Made by a program: the position numbers and the translations under genes. Of a stretch of 64,000 nt of DNA, positions 9,515-18,361 are shown in pieces; the stretch's first letter is position 1, and each line of letters starts with the position of its first letter. Where the stretch lies: the NCBI GenBank assembly GCA_029959865.1, contig JASCPE010000001.1, positions 558,001 to 622,000 on the forward strand, read 5' to 3'. Below the pieces are notes generated by a model, which was not told the DNA's origin, made no database searches, and worked only from the letters and a program-made list of their open reading frames with translations. This stretch comes from Microbacteriaceae bacterium PS02070. Its GTDB lineage: Bacteria > Actinomycetota > Actinomycetes > Actinomycetales > Microbacteriaceae.

Positions 9515-9676
9515 ATGCCCGAGAACCCCTCCCCATGCCCGCCCGGCTTCGTCCTCGCGCCCACCGGAAACTGCGTCCCCGACCCGCGTCTCGCCGGCCC
9601 CGGCACTCGGCTGGGCGAGTATCTCCTAGAAGACCCGCCGCCCAGCGACTCTGCGCCCGAGCCGCCCTCGCAGTAG
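9515..9676 (+). CDS. Small proline-rich hypothetical protein
   Basis: 53-aa ORF starting 3 bp after the stop of the preceding membrane-protein gene. It contains two cysteines in CPPGFVLAPTGNC, followed by a GTRLGEYLLEDPPP segment and a Pro/Ser-rich tail. The close spacing and the ordered Cys-Pro-Pro-Gly-Phe motif argue for a real gene, but no family is recognised and there is no signal peptide. Confidence 0.5.
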   Translation: MPENPSPCPPGFVLAPTGNCVPDPRLAGPGTRLGEYLLEDPPPSDSAPEPPSQ

Positions 9677-9693
9677 CGCGCTCGGCCGGACCA

Positions 9694-10635
9694 TCAGCCC
9701 AGAAGGGCGACGCCGAAGTCGGCGACAACCGACCGCAACTCGTCGAGATAGCGCTGTGCCTGCTCGGTGAGGGGAATGGCGGAGTGACCGATCCAACCGA
9801 TCTCGATGCGCTCATCGATCGCGAGCGGAATCGCCACGATCTCGGGGTCGAGGTCGTCGCTGATGATGCCCGTCGAGATCGTGTACCCGTCGAGGCCGAT
9901 CATGAGGTTGAAGATCGTGGCGCGATCAGAGACCCGAATCTCCTGCGGGCTCGACAGGGTCGAGAGGATCTCCTCGGCGAAGTAGAACGAGTTGTTCACC
10001 CCCTGATCGAACGTGAGACGGGGCAGGGTCGCCAGATCCTCCAGGGTGACGTGAGATCGGGCGGCGAGCGGGTTCTTGCGAGAGATGAAGATGTGCGGTT
10101 TCGCGCGGAAGAGGGGGTGGAAGGTCAGCCCCGAATCGCGGAGGATTTTGTCGACCACGTGTCGATTGAACTCGTTCTGATAGAGGATGCCGAGCTCGCT
10201 GCGCAGCGTGCGCACGTCTTCGATGATGTCCCACGTACGCGTCTCCCGGAGCGAGAACTCGTACTCCGCCGCACCGCTCCTGCGCACCATCCGCACAAAG
10301 GCGTCCACCGCGAAGGAGTAGTGCTGCGTGGAGACCCCCAGCAGTCGCCGCGAGGGCGGACGTCCCAGATAGCGCTGTTCGAGCAGTGTCACCTGTTCGA
10401 CTACCTGTCGGGCGTACCCGAGGAACTCGATGCCGTCGTCGGTAAGGGTGACCCCTCGCGCTGATCGATGCAGGAGCGAACGCCCCACCCGTGTCTCCAG
10501 GTCCTTCATCGCGGTGGACATAGTCGGCTGAGCGACGTAGAGCAGATCGGCGGCGGCACTGATCGACCCTTCCGCTGCCACCTCGATGAAGTAGTGCAGC
10601 TGCTGGAGCGTGATCCCGCTCGCCTTCCTGGCCAT
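9694..10635 (-). CDS. LysR-family transcriptional regulator, divergent from mesXD
   Basis: 313-aa LysR regulator. The N-terminal winged helix (about 8-66) reads LHYFIEVAAEGSISAAADLL and TLTDDGIEF; the rest is a periplasmic-binding-like effector domain. The ATG at 10635 is separated by 121 bp from the divergent mesX start, the classic LysR arrangement, so it probably controls mesX-mesD, presumably in response to methionine or a sulfur metabolite (inference). Confidence 0.9.
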   Translation of the reverse strand: MARKASGITLQQLHYFIEVAAEGSISAAADLLYVAQPTMSTAMKDLETRVGRSLLHRSARGVTLTDDGIEFLGYARQVVEQVTLLEQRYLGRPPSRRLLGVSTQHYSFAVDAFVRMVRRSGAAEYEFSLRETRTWDIIEDVRTLRSELGILYQNEFNRHVVDKILRDSGLTFHPLFRAKPHIFISRKNPLAARSHVTLEDLATLPRLTFDQGVNNSFYFAEEILSTLSSPQEIRVSDRATIFNLMIGLDGYTISTGIISDDLDPEIVAIPLAIDERIEIGWIGHSAIPLTEQAQRYLDELRSVVADFGVALLG

Positions 10636-10644
10636 AGCCGAATC

Positions 10645-10660
10645 CTATGGCGAAACATAG
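10645..10660. promoter_or_regulatory. Candidate LysR operator
   Basis: CTATG-N6-CATAG is a perfect 5-bp dyad with a 6-bp spacer and contains the T-N11-A core expected of LysR-type sites. It lies 10 bp upstream of the LysR start and about 100 bp upstream of mesX. Confidence 0.45.
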
Positions 10661-10756
10661 TTGCAGGCAGTTTCTCGATACGCAGGGTCTCCCCTCACGA
10701 TGAGATATCGATTTCTCTCGGCCGTGATCGGCCGATCGACCCCAGATTGGCCACTC

Positions 10757-11743
10757 ATGGCGGACGAGTTCACGTTCAGCATCAGCACGACCCGTTTCGA
10801 CGAGGACTACTCGCCGTCTCAGACGTCGCGGATCACCACCAACTTCGCGAACCTTGCGCGTGGCGAGCACCGCCGCGAGAACCTCCGCAACGCCCTGACG
10901 ATGATCGACCGGCGGTTCAACGATCTCGCGCACTGGGACAACGAGTCCGGCGACAGGTACACGGTCGAGCTCGACATCGTCTCCGTCGAACTCCAGTTCC
11001 CGAGCGGCGACGACAGCTTTCCGCTCATCGAGGTCCTCGACGTCCACATCCTCGATCGGGGCACCGGAAGGCGCCTGCACGGGATCACGGGCAACAACTT
11101 CTCCTCCTATGTGCGCGACTTCGACTTCAGCGTGCGGCTACCCGCCGTCAACGACGGAGGTACCGGGTTCACCGTTCCGGATGACTTCGGCGACCTGCAC
11201 GGAAAGCTGTTCCAGCACTTCATCGACTCGCCTGTCTACCGAGCGCACTTCGCGGCGCCCCCCGTTATCTGCATCAGCGTGTCCACGAGCAAGACCTACC
11301 GGCAGACGGGCAATCACCATCCGGTGCTGGGCATCGAGTACGAGCAGGATGCGTACTCACTCACCGACGAGTACTTCGCGAAGATGGGCCTCCAGGTGCG
11401 CTACTTCATGCCCCGTGGCGCGGTCGCTCCGCTCGCGTTCTACTTCCGCGGCGATCTTCTCAACGACTACTCCAACCTGCAGCTGATCGGCACGATCAGC
11501 ACGATGGAGACGTTCCAGAAGATCTATCGGCCGGAGATCTACAACGCGAACTCCGCCGCGCCGGCCCTCTACCGTCCCACGCTGGATCAGCAGGACTTCT
11601 CCCGCACGCAGGTCGACTACGACCGTGAGGAGCGCAGCCGCGCCGCGATCACGCAGGGAAAGTACACCGAAGAGCACTTCATCAAGCCGCACGCGGACGT
11701 TCTGGACCGCTGGGCTGCCGCCTATCCGGCCACGGTCGCGTGA
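10757..11743 (+). CDS. mesX: MesX, DUF1852 accessory protein for methionine synthase MesD
   Basis: 328-aa DUF1852 protein. Start ATG 10757 is chosen because family members begin with an ADEFTF-like segment followed by RITTNFANLARGE, both present here. In bacteria with the MesD class of core methionine synthase (Price and colleagues' folate-independent methionine synthases), the DUF1852 protein MesX is required for activity with oxygen. Immediately downstream (20 bp) is the MesD-like gene. No signal peptide: cytoplasmic. Conserved blocks include DFDFSVRLP, NHHPVLGIEY and FYFRGDLL. Confidence 0.85.
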   Translation: MADEFTFSISTTRFDEDYSPSQTSRITTNFANLARGEHRRENLRNALTMIDRRFNDLAHWDNESGDRYTVELDIVSVELQFPSGDDSFPLIEVLDVHILDRGTGRRLHGITGNNFSSYVRDFDFSVRLPAVNDGGTGFTVPDDFGDLHGKLFQHFIDSPVYRAHFAAPPVICISVSTSKTYRQTGNHHPVLGIEYEQDAYSLTDEYFAKMGLQVRYFMPRGAVAPLAFYFRGDLLNDYSNLQLIGTISTMETFQKIYRPEIYNANSAAPALYRPTLDQQDFSRTQVDYDREERSRAAITQGKYTEEHFIKPHADVLDRWAAAYPATVA

Positions 11744-11763
11744 CCGGGTAGGGAGCACGAAAC

Positions 11764-12801
11764 ATGCACACGCTGCTACCCACGTCGATCGTCGGGAGTC
11801 TGCCGAAGCCGTCCTGGCTCTCCCAGCCAGAGACGCTCTGGTCGCCGTGGAAGCTGGACGGCGACGCGCTCACCGAGGGAACACGCGATGCCCTCCGTAT
11901 TGCCGCCCATGAGCAAAGCCGTCGCGGTATCGACGTCATCAGCGACGGAGAACAGACGCGTCAGCATTTCGTCACGACCTTCATCGAGCACCTGTCGGGC
12001 GTCGATTTCGAGAACCGCGAGACGGTGCGGATCCGCAACCGGTACGACGCAAGTGTGCCGACGGTCGTAGGGACCGTCAGTCGGGAGCACCCGGTCTTCG
12101 TCGCGGACGCTCAGTTCCTCAGGCAGCAGACCGACCAGCCGATCAAGTGGGCGCTGCCGGGGCCGATGACCATGATCGACACCCTGTCGGATCAGCACTA
12201 CAAGAGCCGCGAGAAGCTCGCGTTCGAGTTCGCGAGAATCCTCAACCAGGAGGCAAAGGAGCTGGAGGCCGCGGGTGTGGATGTCATTCAGTTCGACGAG
12301 CCCGCGTTCAATGTCTTCTTCGACGACGTCAAGGACTGGGGCGTGGCCGCGCTCGAACGTGCCGCCGAGGGACTCCGCGCCGAGACCGTCGTGCACATCT
12401 GTTATGGGTACGGCATCAAGGCCAATACGGACTGGAAGGCGACGCTCGGGTCGCAATGGCGGCAGTATGAGCAGTCCTTCCCGCTGCTGCAGCGCTCGAG
12501 CATCGACACCATCTCGCTGGAGTCTCAGAACTCCCACGTCCCGATGGACCTCATCGAGTTGATCCGCGGAAAGAAGGTCATGCTCGGCGCGATCGACGTC
12601 GCCAGCGATGTCGTCGAAACGCCGCAGCAGGTCGCCGACACCCTCCGCCGAGCCCTCGAGTTCGTCGACGCCGACAAGCTCGTCGCGAGCACGAACTGCG
12701 GGATGGCGCCCCTGCGCCGCGACGTCGCCCTCGGCAAGCTGAGCGCCCTGAGTGCCGGCGCCGCACTCCTGCGCGACGAACTCAGTTCAGCCGCCTGCTG
12801 A
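11764..12801 (+). CDS. mesD: MesD, core (MetE C-terminal-like) methionine synthase
   Basis: 345-aa protein equivalent to only the C-terminal catalytic domain of cobalamin-independent methionine synthase; the N-terminal MetE half is absent. The zinc/homocysteine site is intact: His211 and Cys213 (HICYGYG), Glu253 (SLES) and Cys312 (NCGMAP). VGSLPKPSWL at 10-19 is the usual N-terminal strand. With mesX upstream it fits the MesD family, which makes methionine without 5-methyl-tetrahydrofolate; the methyl donor is not known to me. It converges on the Fic gene with a 15-bp overlap. Confidence 0.85.
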   Translation: MHTLLPTSIVGSLPKPSWLSQPETLWSPWKLDGDALTEGTRDALRIAAHEQSRRGIDVISDGEQTRQHFVTTFIEHLSGVDFENRETVRIRNRYDASVPTVVGTVSREHPVFVADAQFLRQQTDQPIKWALPGPMTMIDTLSDQHYKSREKLAFEFARILNQEAKELEAAGVDVIQFDEPAFNVFFDDVKDWGVAALERAAEGLRAETVVHICYGYGIKANTDWKATLGSQWRQYEQSFPLLQRSSIDTISLESQNSHVPMDLIELIRGKKVMLGAIDVASDVVETPQQVADTLRRALEFVDADKLVASTNCGMAPLRRDVALGKLSALSAGAALLRDELSSAAC

Positions 12802-14091
12802 ATCGTCCGCGCTGACTGGGTGTTCTGCCCCGAACTGATTCACGTCGGGCAGCGCCGGCCCGAGTCTCGGTCTACGTCCCTGGGTGTCCCCACCGCCGAC
12901 GCGGTTGCTGCGCTCGGTGAGCGAGACGAGTGCGAGGTGACGGTCGGCGGTCCAGCACACCAGGCGACCGCGCTGGTCCTTCGTGCGGCCGAGGATACCC
13001 GCCTCGGCCAGCTCGGTGAGTGCCCGGTGCGCTGCCGCCGGTGAGGCAGCGAGACGTGTGCTGACGGATTCGGCAGTGAGCACCGGGTCGGAGGCGAGCG
13101 TGTCGAGGATGCGCAGCACGACGGCATCACGCCGCGGCACCGCGGGGTTCAGCCCCCGGTCACGGCGGAACGCGACGAGTCGGTCGTAGACGTCATGGTC
13201 GAGCGCGGCGATGTCCTCCGCGAGCCTTACCGCGTTCCCGGCCGCCCGCTCCGCAGCCTGCGCGAAGCCGATCACCCATTCATCGAGCGCGGGCGGATCG
13301 GCGCGGTAGCCGGTGAGGCCCGCGATGTACGCGTCGGTATCTCCGGCGAAGACGGTACTGATCGGGATGAGCGCGTTCCGCAGCGCGTCGGCGCGGCGCA
13401 GAACGGTGTGGATCAGGGCGCGCCCGGTGCGGCCGTTGCCGTCGATGAACGGGTGAATCGTCTCGAACTGCGCGTGCGCGAACGCCGCACGCACCACCGG
13501 ATTCCCGCTCGTTTCGGTGACGAACCGCGCGAGGTCCGCTACGAGACGGGGCACCTCGGTCTCCGGCGGCGGCACGAATGCGGCTCGCAGTGGCGACCAG
13601 CCCGGGCCGCCGACCCAGTTCTGCTCCTCTCGCAGCCCGCGTTCGAGCCTCGACTCGATGACATGCTGCAGGTCCACGATGTCGGAGACCTCGATGGTGC
13701 GCGTATGGTCGGCCAACTCGGCGATCGCGGCCTCGGTTGCCCGCACGTTCGCCACCACGTCGAGCGCCTGACGCGGCCCCTGGTTCAGCAGCTCCGCAAT
13801 CGCGAGGCGTTTGGGCGTGACCCGATTGCCTTCGATCCACGAAGACGAGATGGACTCCGATCGGATCAACAGGTGATTCAGATAGCGGCCGCGCTCTCCG
13901 ATCCGCTCGTCCGCGCGGGCGAGCACCGCCAAAGCGTCCTCCGCCGCACCCTGCGCCTCAGCGCCGAGCGTCGGAAGGCGCTCGCCCAGTTCGTCCGGCA
14001 TATAGGCGAGGTAGCGACCGGGCGTGCGATCCTTGCGGCTCAGGCCGCTCGCATCGTCGGGATGCCAGAGACGCTCGACGTACTCACCCAT
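12787..14091 (-). CDS. Fic-domain protein (class II), predicted AMP transferase
   Basis: 434-aa protein with a canonical Fic motif HPFIDGNGRTGR (213-224), which transfers AMP (or another nucleotide) from a nucleotide donor to a target hydroxyl. The inhibitory alpha-helix motif S-x-x-x-E-G is present in cis at Ser83-Gly88 (SSSWIEGNR), as in class II Fic proteins. A Fic N-terminal domain covers about 30-110. The C-terminus has a winged-helix-like region (about 325-390: ESVSTRLAASPAAAHRAL), common in Fic proteins that bind DNA. Targets unknown. Upstream is the tRNA-Leu terminator. Confidence 0.9.
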   Translation of the reverse strand: MGEYVERLWHPDDASGLSRKDRTPGRYLAYMPDELGERLPTLGAEAQGAAEDALAVLARADERIGERGRYLNHLLIRSESISSSWIEGNRVTPKRLAIAELLNQGPRQALDVVANVRATEAAIAELADHTRTIEVSDIVDLQHVIESRLERGLREEQNWVGGPGWSPLRAAFVPPPETEVPRLVADLARFVTETSGNPVVRAAFAHAQFETIHPFIDGNGRTGRALIHTVLRRADALRNALIPISTVFAGDTDAYIAGLTGYRADPPALDEWVIGFAQAAERAAGNAVRLAEDIAALDHDVYDRLVAFRRDRGLNPAVPRRDAVVLRILDTLASDPVLTAESVSTRLAASPAAAHRALTELAEAGILGRTKDQRGRLVCWTADRHLALVSLTERSNRVGGGDTQGRRPRLGPALPDVNQFGAEHPVSADDSAGG

Positions 14092-14197
14092 CGCGGTCTC
14101 CCTTTGCCGATCTATTTCTACTTTAGATGTACTACCCGAGAAATAGGGTGATTTCTAGCCCCAGCTAGACAATGGGCTACGCGCCCCGTGAGCAATG

Positions 14198-14243
14198 AAA
14201 TAGCCCCTCACGAGGATTCGGAGAACCTGGTGAGGGGCTATTT
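14198..14243 (-). terminator. Rho-independent terminator after tRNA-Leu
   Basis: A 14-bp perfect stem (14198-14211 with 14230-14243; arm AAATAGCCCCTCAC) with an 18-base loop and A/T-rich flanks on both sides. It lies just downstream of the minus-strand tRNA-Leu and could act in both directions. Confidence 0.85.
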
Positions 14244-14251
14244 TCTTGTGG

Positions 14252-14335
14252 TGCGCGAGGGGGGAGTTGAACCCCCACGTCCTTTCGGACACTGGCACCT
14301 GAAGCCAGCGCGTCTGCCTATTCCGCCACTCGCGC
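14252..14335 (-). tRNA. tRNA-Leu (anticodon CAG)
   Basis: 84-nt class II tRNA with a long variable arm. The acceptor stem is GCGCGAG with CTCGCGC, discriminator A at 14252. Anticodon stem CTGGC/GCCAG encloses loop TTCAGGT, giving anticodon CAG (reads CUG). T-arm GGGGGTTCAACTCCCCC. CCA is not encoded. Confidence 0.95.
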
Positions 14336-14465
14336 GACGCGTGTTTCCACGCAGTCAACCTCCCGAGGATATCACGCGTTGGAACGGACCACCTCGCGCC
14401 GTCCACACTGCGCACAGCCGGGGTGGCTACGATGTAGCAACCGGTCCGCTTGCCCGAGGAGACCC

Positions 14466-15197
14466 GTGGGACTACTAGACAACTTCGAGAAAGGTCTCGA
14501 ACGCGCCGTCAACGGCGCCTTCGCGAAGACCTTCCGCAGTGGCGTCCAGCCCGTGGAGTTGGCCTCTGCGTTGCGCAGCGAGTTGGATCGTCAGGCCGCG
14601 GTCGTGAGCCGAGATCGGATTCTCGCGCCGAACACTTTCGTCCTGCGCCTCTCTCCGGCCGACACCGAGCGCATGCAGCGTTTGGGCTCGACGCTCGATG
14701 AAGAACTGAACACCCTCGTGCGTACGCATGCGGACACGCAGGGCTTCAGCTTCGCCGGCCCGGTCGCGATCGACATCGTCTCTGACCCCTCGGTGGCAAC
14801 GGGCACCGTCGCCGTGGACTCTCAGACCGTCTCCCGCCAGGTGTCGTGGCAAGGCGTGGCCGAGATCGATGGAAAACGGCACACCCTCTCCCGCGGACGC
14901 ACCGTCATCGGTCGCGGAAGCGATGCCGACATCACGATCCCGGATGCCGGCACGAGCAGGCGACACGTGGAGATCTTGTGGGACGGCGAGCGCGCGATGG
15001 TGCGCGACCTCAACTCCACCAACGGAACAGAACTCAACGGCCGCAAGGTGACCGAGGCGGCACTCGCACCCGGCTCGGTCATCCACATCGGTCGCACCGA
15101 CATCGTCTTCAAGGTCGTGCCACAGGCGCGTCCAGAGCGCCCGCGCATGTCCGCATCCGAGGCCACCCAGTTGTTTGATGTGGAGAGGGACCGGTGA
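14466..15197 (+). CDS. fhaA: FhaA, DUF3662 and FHA domain protein
   Basis: 243-aa protein: an N-terminal DUF3662 domain (about 1-115; GLLDNFEKGLERAVNGAFAK) and a C-terminal FHA phosphothreonine-binding domain (about 140-220) with GRGSDADI, SRRH (164-167) and N-S-T-N-G. In actinobacteria FhaA binds phosphorylated MviN/MurJ and regulates peptidoglycan synthesis. GTG start at 14466 after GAGGAGA. First gene of the seven-gene run fhaA-fhaB-pstP-rodA-pbpA-pknA-pknB, joined by tiny overlaps or short gaps. Confidence 0.93.
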   Translation: MGLLDNFEKGLERAVNGAFAKTFRSGVQPVELASALRSELDRQAAVVSRDRILAPNTFVLRLSPADTERMQRLGSTLDEELNTLVRTHADTQGFSFAGPVAIDIVSDPSVATGTVAVDSQTVSRQVSWQGVAEIDGKRHTLSRGRTVIGRGSDADITIPDAGTSRRHVEILWDGERAMVRDLNSTNGTELNGRKVTEAALAPGSVIHIGRTDIVFKVVPQARPERPRMSASEATQLFDVERDR

Positions 15198-15730
15198 GCG
15201 AACTCACACTCCTGCTGCTGCAGATCGGTTTCTTGATCCTGCTGTGGTTCTTCGTGTTCGGTGTCGTTTACTCCCTGCGCGCAGACCTGTTCGGCGTGAA
15301 GGTGCGCCAGATCGCACCGTCGGCGCAGGCGAACGCCACTTCGCAGCCCGCGCCGTCGTCACCGGACGCGCTCACCACCCCGGTATACGCCAAGCCCGCC
15401 CCGGCGAGCCCCCGTGGCCCAGAGAAGGCGACGACCGCGACCGCATCGCGCATCGTCGTCACGAGCGGCCCCAAGACGGGCCTGGAGCTTCCCCTCGGCA
15501 ACGAGCCCCTCACGATCGGTCGATCAAGCGAATCGGGCCTGGTCATCCGTGACGATTACACCTCCAGTCATCACGCGCGCCTCATGCTCTGGGGGCAGCA
15601 GTGGATGCTGCAGGATCTCGACTCCACGAACGGTACGTTCCACAACGGCACGCGAGTCACGGCCCCCGTCGAGGTGCAGCTCGGCGCACCGATCAAAGTC
15701 GGCGCCACGACCTTCGAGCTGAGGAAGTAG
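15194..15730 (+). CDS. fhaB: FhaB (FipA-like), membrane-anchored FHA protein
   Basis: 178-aa protein with an N-terminal transmembrane helix (about 7-28), a Pro/Ala-rich linker and a C-terminal FHA domain (about 90-172) with GRSSESGLVI, SSHHARL and D-S-T-N-G. It recruits phosphoproteins at the division and growth sites in related actinobacteria. The GTG start overlaps the fhaA stop by 4 bp. Confidence 0.92.
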   Translation: MSELTLLLLQIGFLILLWFFVFGVVYSLRADLFGVKVRQIAPSAQANATSQPAPSSPDALTTPVYAKPAPASPRGPEKATTATASRIVVTSGPKTGLELPLGNEPLTIGRSSESGLVIRDDYTSSHHARLMLWGQQWMLQDLDSTNGTFHNGTRVTAPVEVQLGAPIKVGATTFELRK

Positions 15731-15740
15731 CCCGCGCCGC

Positions 15741-16985
15741 ATGGTCTTCCAGGGCTCCAGCACCGCCATCTCGCATACCGGGAAGGTGCGCTCCAACAAC
15801 CAGGACTCGGGTTACAGCGGCTCCAACCTGTTCGTCGTAGCCGACGGGATGGGGGGACATGCCGGCGGTGACGTTGCTTCCGCTCTCGCCGTCCACCGCC
15901 TGCGCGAGCTCGACCACCCCTATGCCGAGCCGACGGAAGCGGAGTCTGAGCTTCGCACCGCGATCCGGGAGACGGCCACAGAGCTGATCGACACCGTCGG
16001 CATCCGGCCTGAGTTGGCCGGAATGGGCACGACGGTCAGCGCACTGGCGATGGTGGACGGATTCGCGGTGATCGCGCACATCGGCGACTCCCGCATCTAC
16101 CTGTATCGAGACGGCGCGCTCACCCAGATCACGACAGACCACACGTTCGTACAGCGCCTCGTCGACTCCGGCCGCATCACACCGGAGGAGGCGCGGTACC
16201 ACCCGCGGCGTTCGGTGCTCATGCGCGTCCTCGGCGACATGGACCCCAACCCCGAGGTCGACACCTTCGTGATGCCGACACAGCCGGGTGATCGATGGCT
16301 CCTGTGCTCCGACGGCCTCAGCGGGGTCGTCGATGACCCTCGCATGCTGAAGGCTCTCTCCCAGGGCTGGGCTCCGGGGCGCACCGCGGACAATCTGCTC
16401 AAGCAGGCGCTCGACGGGGGTGCCCCGGACAACGTGACGATCATCCTGGTCGACGTCGGCGGCAACCACCCAATTTTCAGCGGCACCCCGACGATCGTCG
16501 GTTCGGCCTCCAACCCCACGGGTGTGGAAATTCCCGCCGCGCGGCCCAGCCGCGGCGGATGGCTCCACCCCGCCCGCCAAGCCGCGAACGAACCCACCCA
16601 CTTCGAACCCGACAGCGACTTCCTCGAGGAGCTCATCGAAGAGGATCGCCGCCGCGCGAAGCGGCGCCGTCTCACCTGGATCGTGGGGTTCATCCTCGTC
16701 CTCGGCGCCCTTGGCGCTGCCGCCTGGGGTGGCTACAACTGGACTCAGACGCGCTACTTCGTCGGGGCGGACGATGACTCCGTGGTCATCTACCGTGGAA
16801 TCCAGCAGAGCATCGGCCCGATCCCCCTGTCATCTGTGTACGAAGACACCGAGATCGAACTCGCTGACCTTCCGCTGTACCAGCGCTCGCTCCTTGAGCG
16901 GACGATCTCTGCCCGTTCGCTCGCGGATGCGGAGAGCATCGTCAGCAATCTGCGCCAGTCGACTCAGACGGAGGTGAACGAGTGA
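15741..16985 (+). CDS. pstP: PP2C-family Ser/Thr phosphatase PstP
   Basis: 414-aa membrane phosphatase that reverses PknA/PknB phosphorylation. PP2C motifs: ADGMGGHAGG (35-43), GDSRIYLYRDG, LCSDGLSGVVDD and PDNVTIILVDV, with the metal-binding aspartates in place. A transmembrane helix at about 312-332 precedes a short extracytoplasmic C-terminal domain of about 80 residues. The catalytic N-terminus is cytoplasmic. It has a 10-bp gap after fhaB and a 4-bp overlap with rodA. Confidence 0.95.
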   Translation: MVFQGSSTAISHTGKVRSNNQDSGYSGSNLFVVADGMGGHAGGDVASALAVHRLRELDHPYAEPTEAESELRTAIRETATELIDTVGIRPELAGMGTTVSALAMVDGFAVIAHIGDSRIYLYRDGALTQITTDHTFVQRLVDSGRITPEEARYHPRRSVLMRVLGDMDPNPEVDTFVMPTQPGDRWLLCSDGLSGVVDDPRMLKALSQGWAPGRTADNLLKQALDGGAPDNVTIILVDVGGNHPIFSGTPTIVGSASNPTGVEIPAARPSRGGWLHPARQAANEPTHFEPDSDFLEELIEEDRRRAKRRRLTWIVGFILVLGALGAAAWGGYNWTQTRYFVGADDDSVVIYRGIQQSIGPIPLSSVYEDTEIELADLPLYQRSLLERTISARSLADAESIVSNLRQSTQTEVNE

Positions 16986-18361
16986 CAGATCAGACCACCT
17001 CGGACACCACGATCCTGCGCGCTCTGCGCAAGATCCGGGAACCGCAGAAGCAGCGCAACCGCGAACTGGCCCTTCTCCTGTTCGCCCTGGTCATCAACGG
17101 CGCTGCCGTGGCACTCGTGCAACTCGGCGCCCTCGGAGAGCTGGACACCACGTTCATCGGCCTGTGCGCCGCGCTCGGCATCCCTGCGCTCGTGATCCAC
17201 ATCATCCTGCGTCTGCGAGCGCGCGATGCAGACCCCTTCGTCGTGCCGATCGCAACGCTGTTGACCGGTCTCGGCATCGCGATGATCTATCGCCTGGACA
17301 TCGCGGCCGGGGCGGAAGGGTGGGCGGCCGGCGCCACGCGGCAGCTGGTCTGGGCGGCGGTCGCGATCGGTGCGGCCATCGCCGTGCTCGTGCTCCTCAA
17401 GAACTACCGTGTGCTGTTCCGCTACACGTACGTGTTCGGCCTCGTCGGAATCCTCCTCCTGCTCCTCCCCTTCGTACCGGGCCTGGGCACGGACGCGAAC
17501 GCTGACGTCTGGGTGAGCATCGGCGGCATGTCCTTCCAGCCGGGTGAGCTGGCCAAGATCTGCCTGGCGATCTTCTTCGCCGGGTACCTGGTGCGCACTC
17601 GGGAGTCGCTGAGTTCGGTGGGCCATCGGTTCCTCGGGATCACGTGGCCGCGCGCTCGCGAGCTCGGGCCGATCCTCGTGGTGTGGGCCATCTCGCTCGG
17701 GATCATCGTGCTCCAGCGCGACTTGGGAACGGGTCTGCTGATCTTCGGCATGTTCATCGCGATGCTCTACGTCGCGACGGGCAAAACCAGTTGGGCGCTG
17801 ATCGGAGTGATCCTCGCCGTCGGCGGAGCATTCCTCGCATCCCGTTTCCTGACCTACGTCGGCTGGCGCTTCCAGAACTGGCTCGATGCCTTCAACCCCG
17901 AGGTGTACGACCGCGTCGGCGGGAGCTTCCAGTTGGTGAACGGCCTCTTCAGCTTCGCGCAGGGGGGCCTGATCGGCACGGGGCTCGGCCAGGGCCGACC
18001 CCAGGACACCCCGCTCGCAGCGAGCGACTACATCTTCCCGAGCCTGGGCGAAGAACTCGGACTCATCGGCGTCTTCGCGATTCTCGCGCTCTACATGGTC
18101 TTCACGAGCCGGGGACTCCGCATCGGCCTTGCCGGTCAGGACGACTTCGGTCGCCTCCTGGCCACAGGGCTCTCTTTCACGCTCGCCCTGCAGGTGTTCA
18201 TCATGGTCGGCGGCGTCACACGACTGATTCCGCTGACAGGTCTCACCACCCCGTTCCTTGCCGCCGGTGGCTCCTCACTCCTCGCGAACTGGATCATCGT
18301 CGCCCTGCTGCTTCGCATCTCCGATGCCGTACGGTCTCGTCCGAGGGTGGTGATCGGCTGA
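16982..18361 (+). CDS. rodA: RodA/FtsW-family SEDS peptidoglycan polymerase
   Basis: 459-aa SEDS glycosyltransferase with about 10-12 transmembrane helices, which polymerises lipid II with a partner class B PBP. Typical features are the LQRDLGTGLLIFG segment with the catalytic Asp, the VNGLFSFAQGGLIGTGLG loop and the DYIFPSLGEELGLIG motif. GTG start overlaps pstP; the stop overlaps the pbpA start by 1 bp (TGATG). PbpA directly downstream is the cognate transpeptidase. Confidence 0.95.
   Translation: MTDQTTSDTTILRALRKIREPQKQRNRELALLLFALVINGAAVALVQLGALGELDTTFIGLCAALGIPALVIHIILRLRARDADPFVVPIATLLTGLGIAMIYRLDIAAGAEGWAAGATRQLVWAAVAIGAAIAVLVLLKNYRVLFRYTYVFGLVGILLLLLPFVPGLGTDANADVWVSIGGMSFQPGELAKICLAIFFAGYLVRTRESLSSVGHRFLGITWPRARELGPILVVWAISLGIIVLQRDLGTGLLIFGMFIAMLYVATGKTSWALIGVILAVGGAFLASRFLTYVGWRFQNWLDAFNPEVYDRVGGSFQLVNGLFSFAQGGLIGTGLGQGRPQDTPLAASDYIFPSLGEELGLIGVFAILALYMVFTSRGLRIGLAGQDDFGRLLATGLSFTLALQVFIMVGGVTRLIPLTGLTTPFLAAGGSSLLANWIIVALLLRISDAVRSRPRVVIG

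Noticed and set aside
11764..12801. Calling mesD a full cobalamin-independent MetE
   Set aside because: It is half of MetE length and lacks the N-terminal barrel; the DUF1852 gene upstream supports the MesD class.
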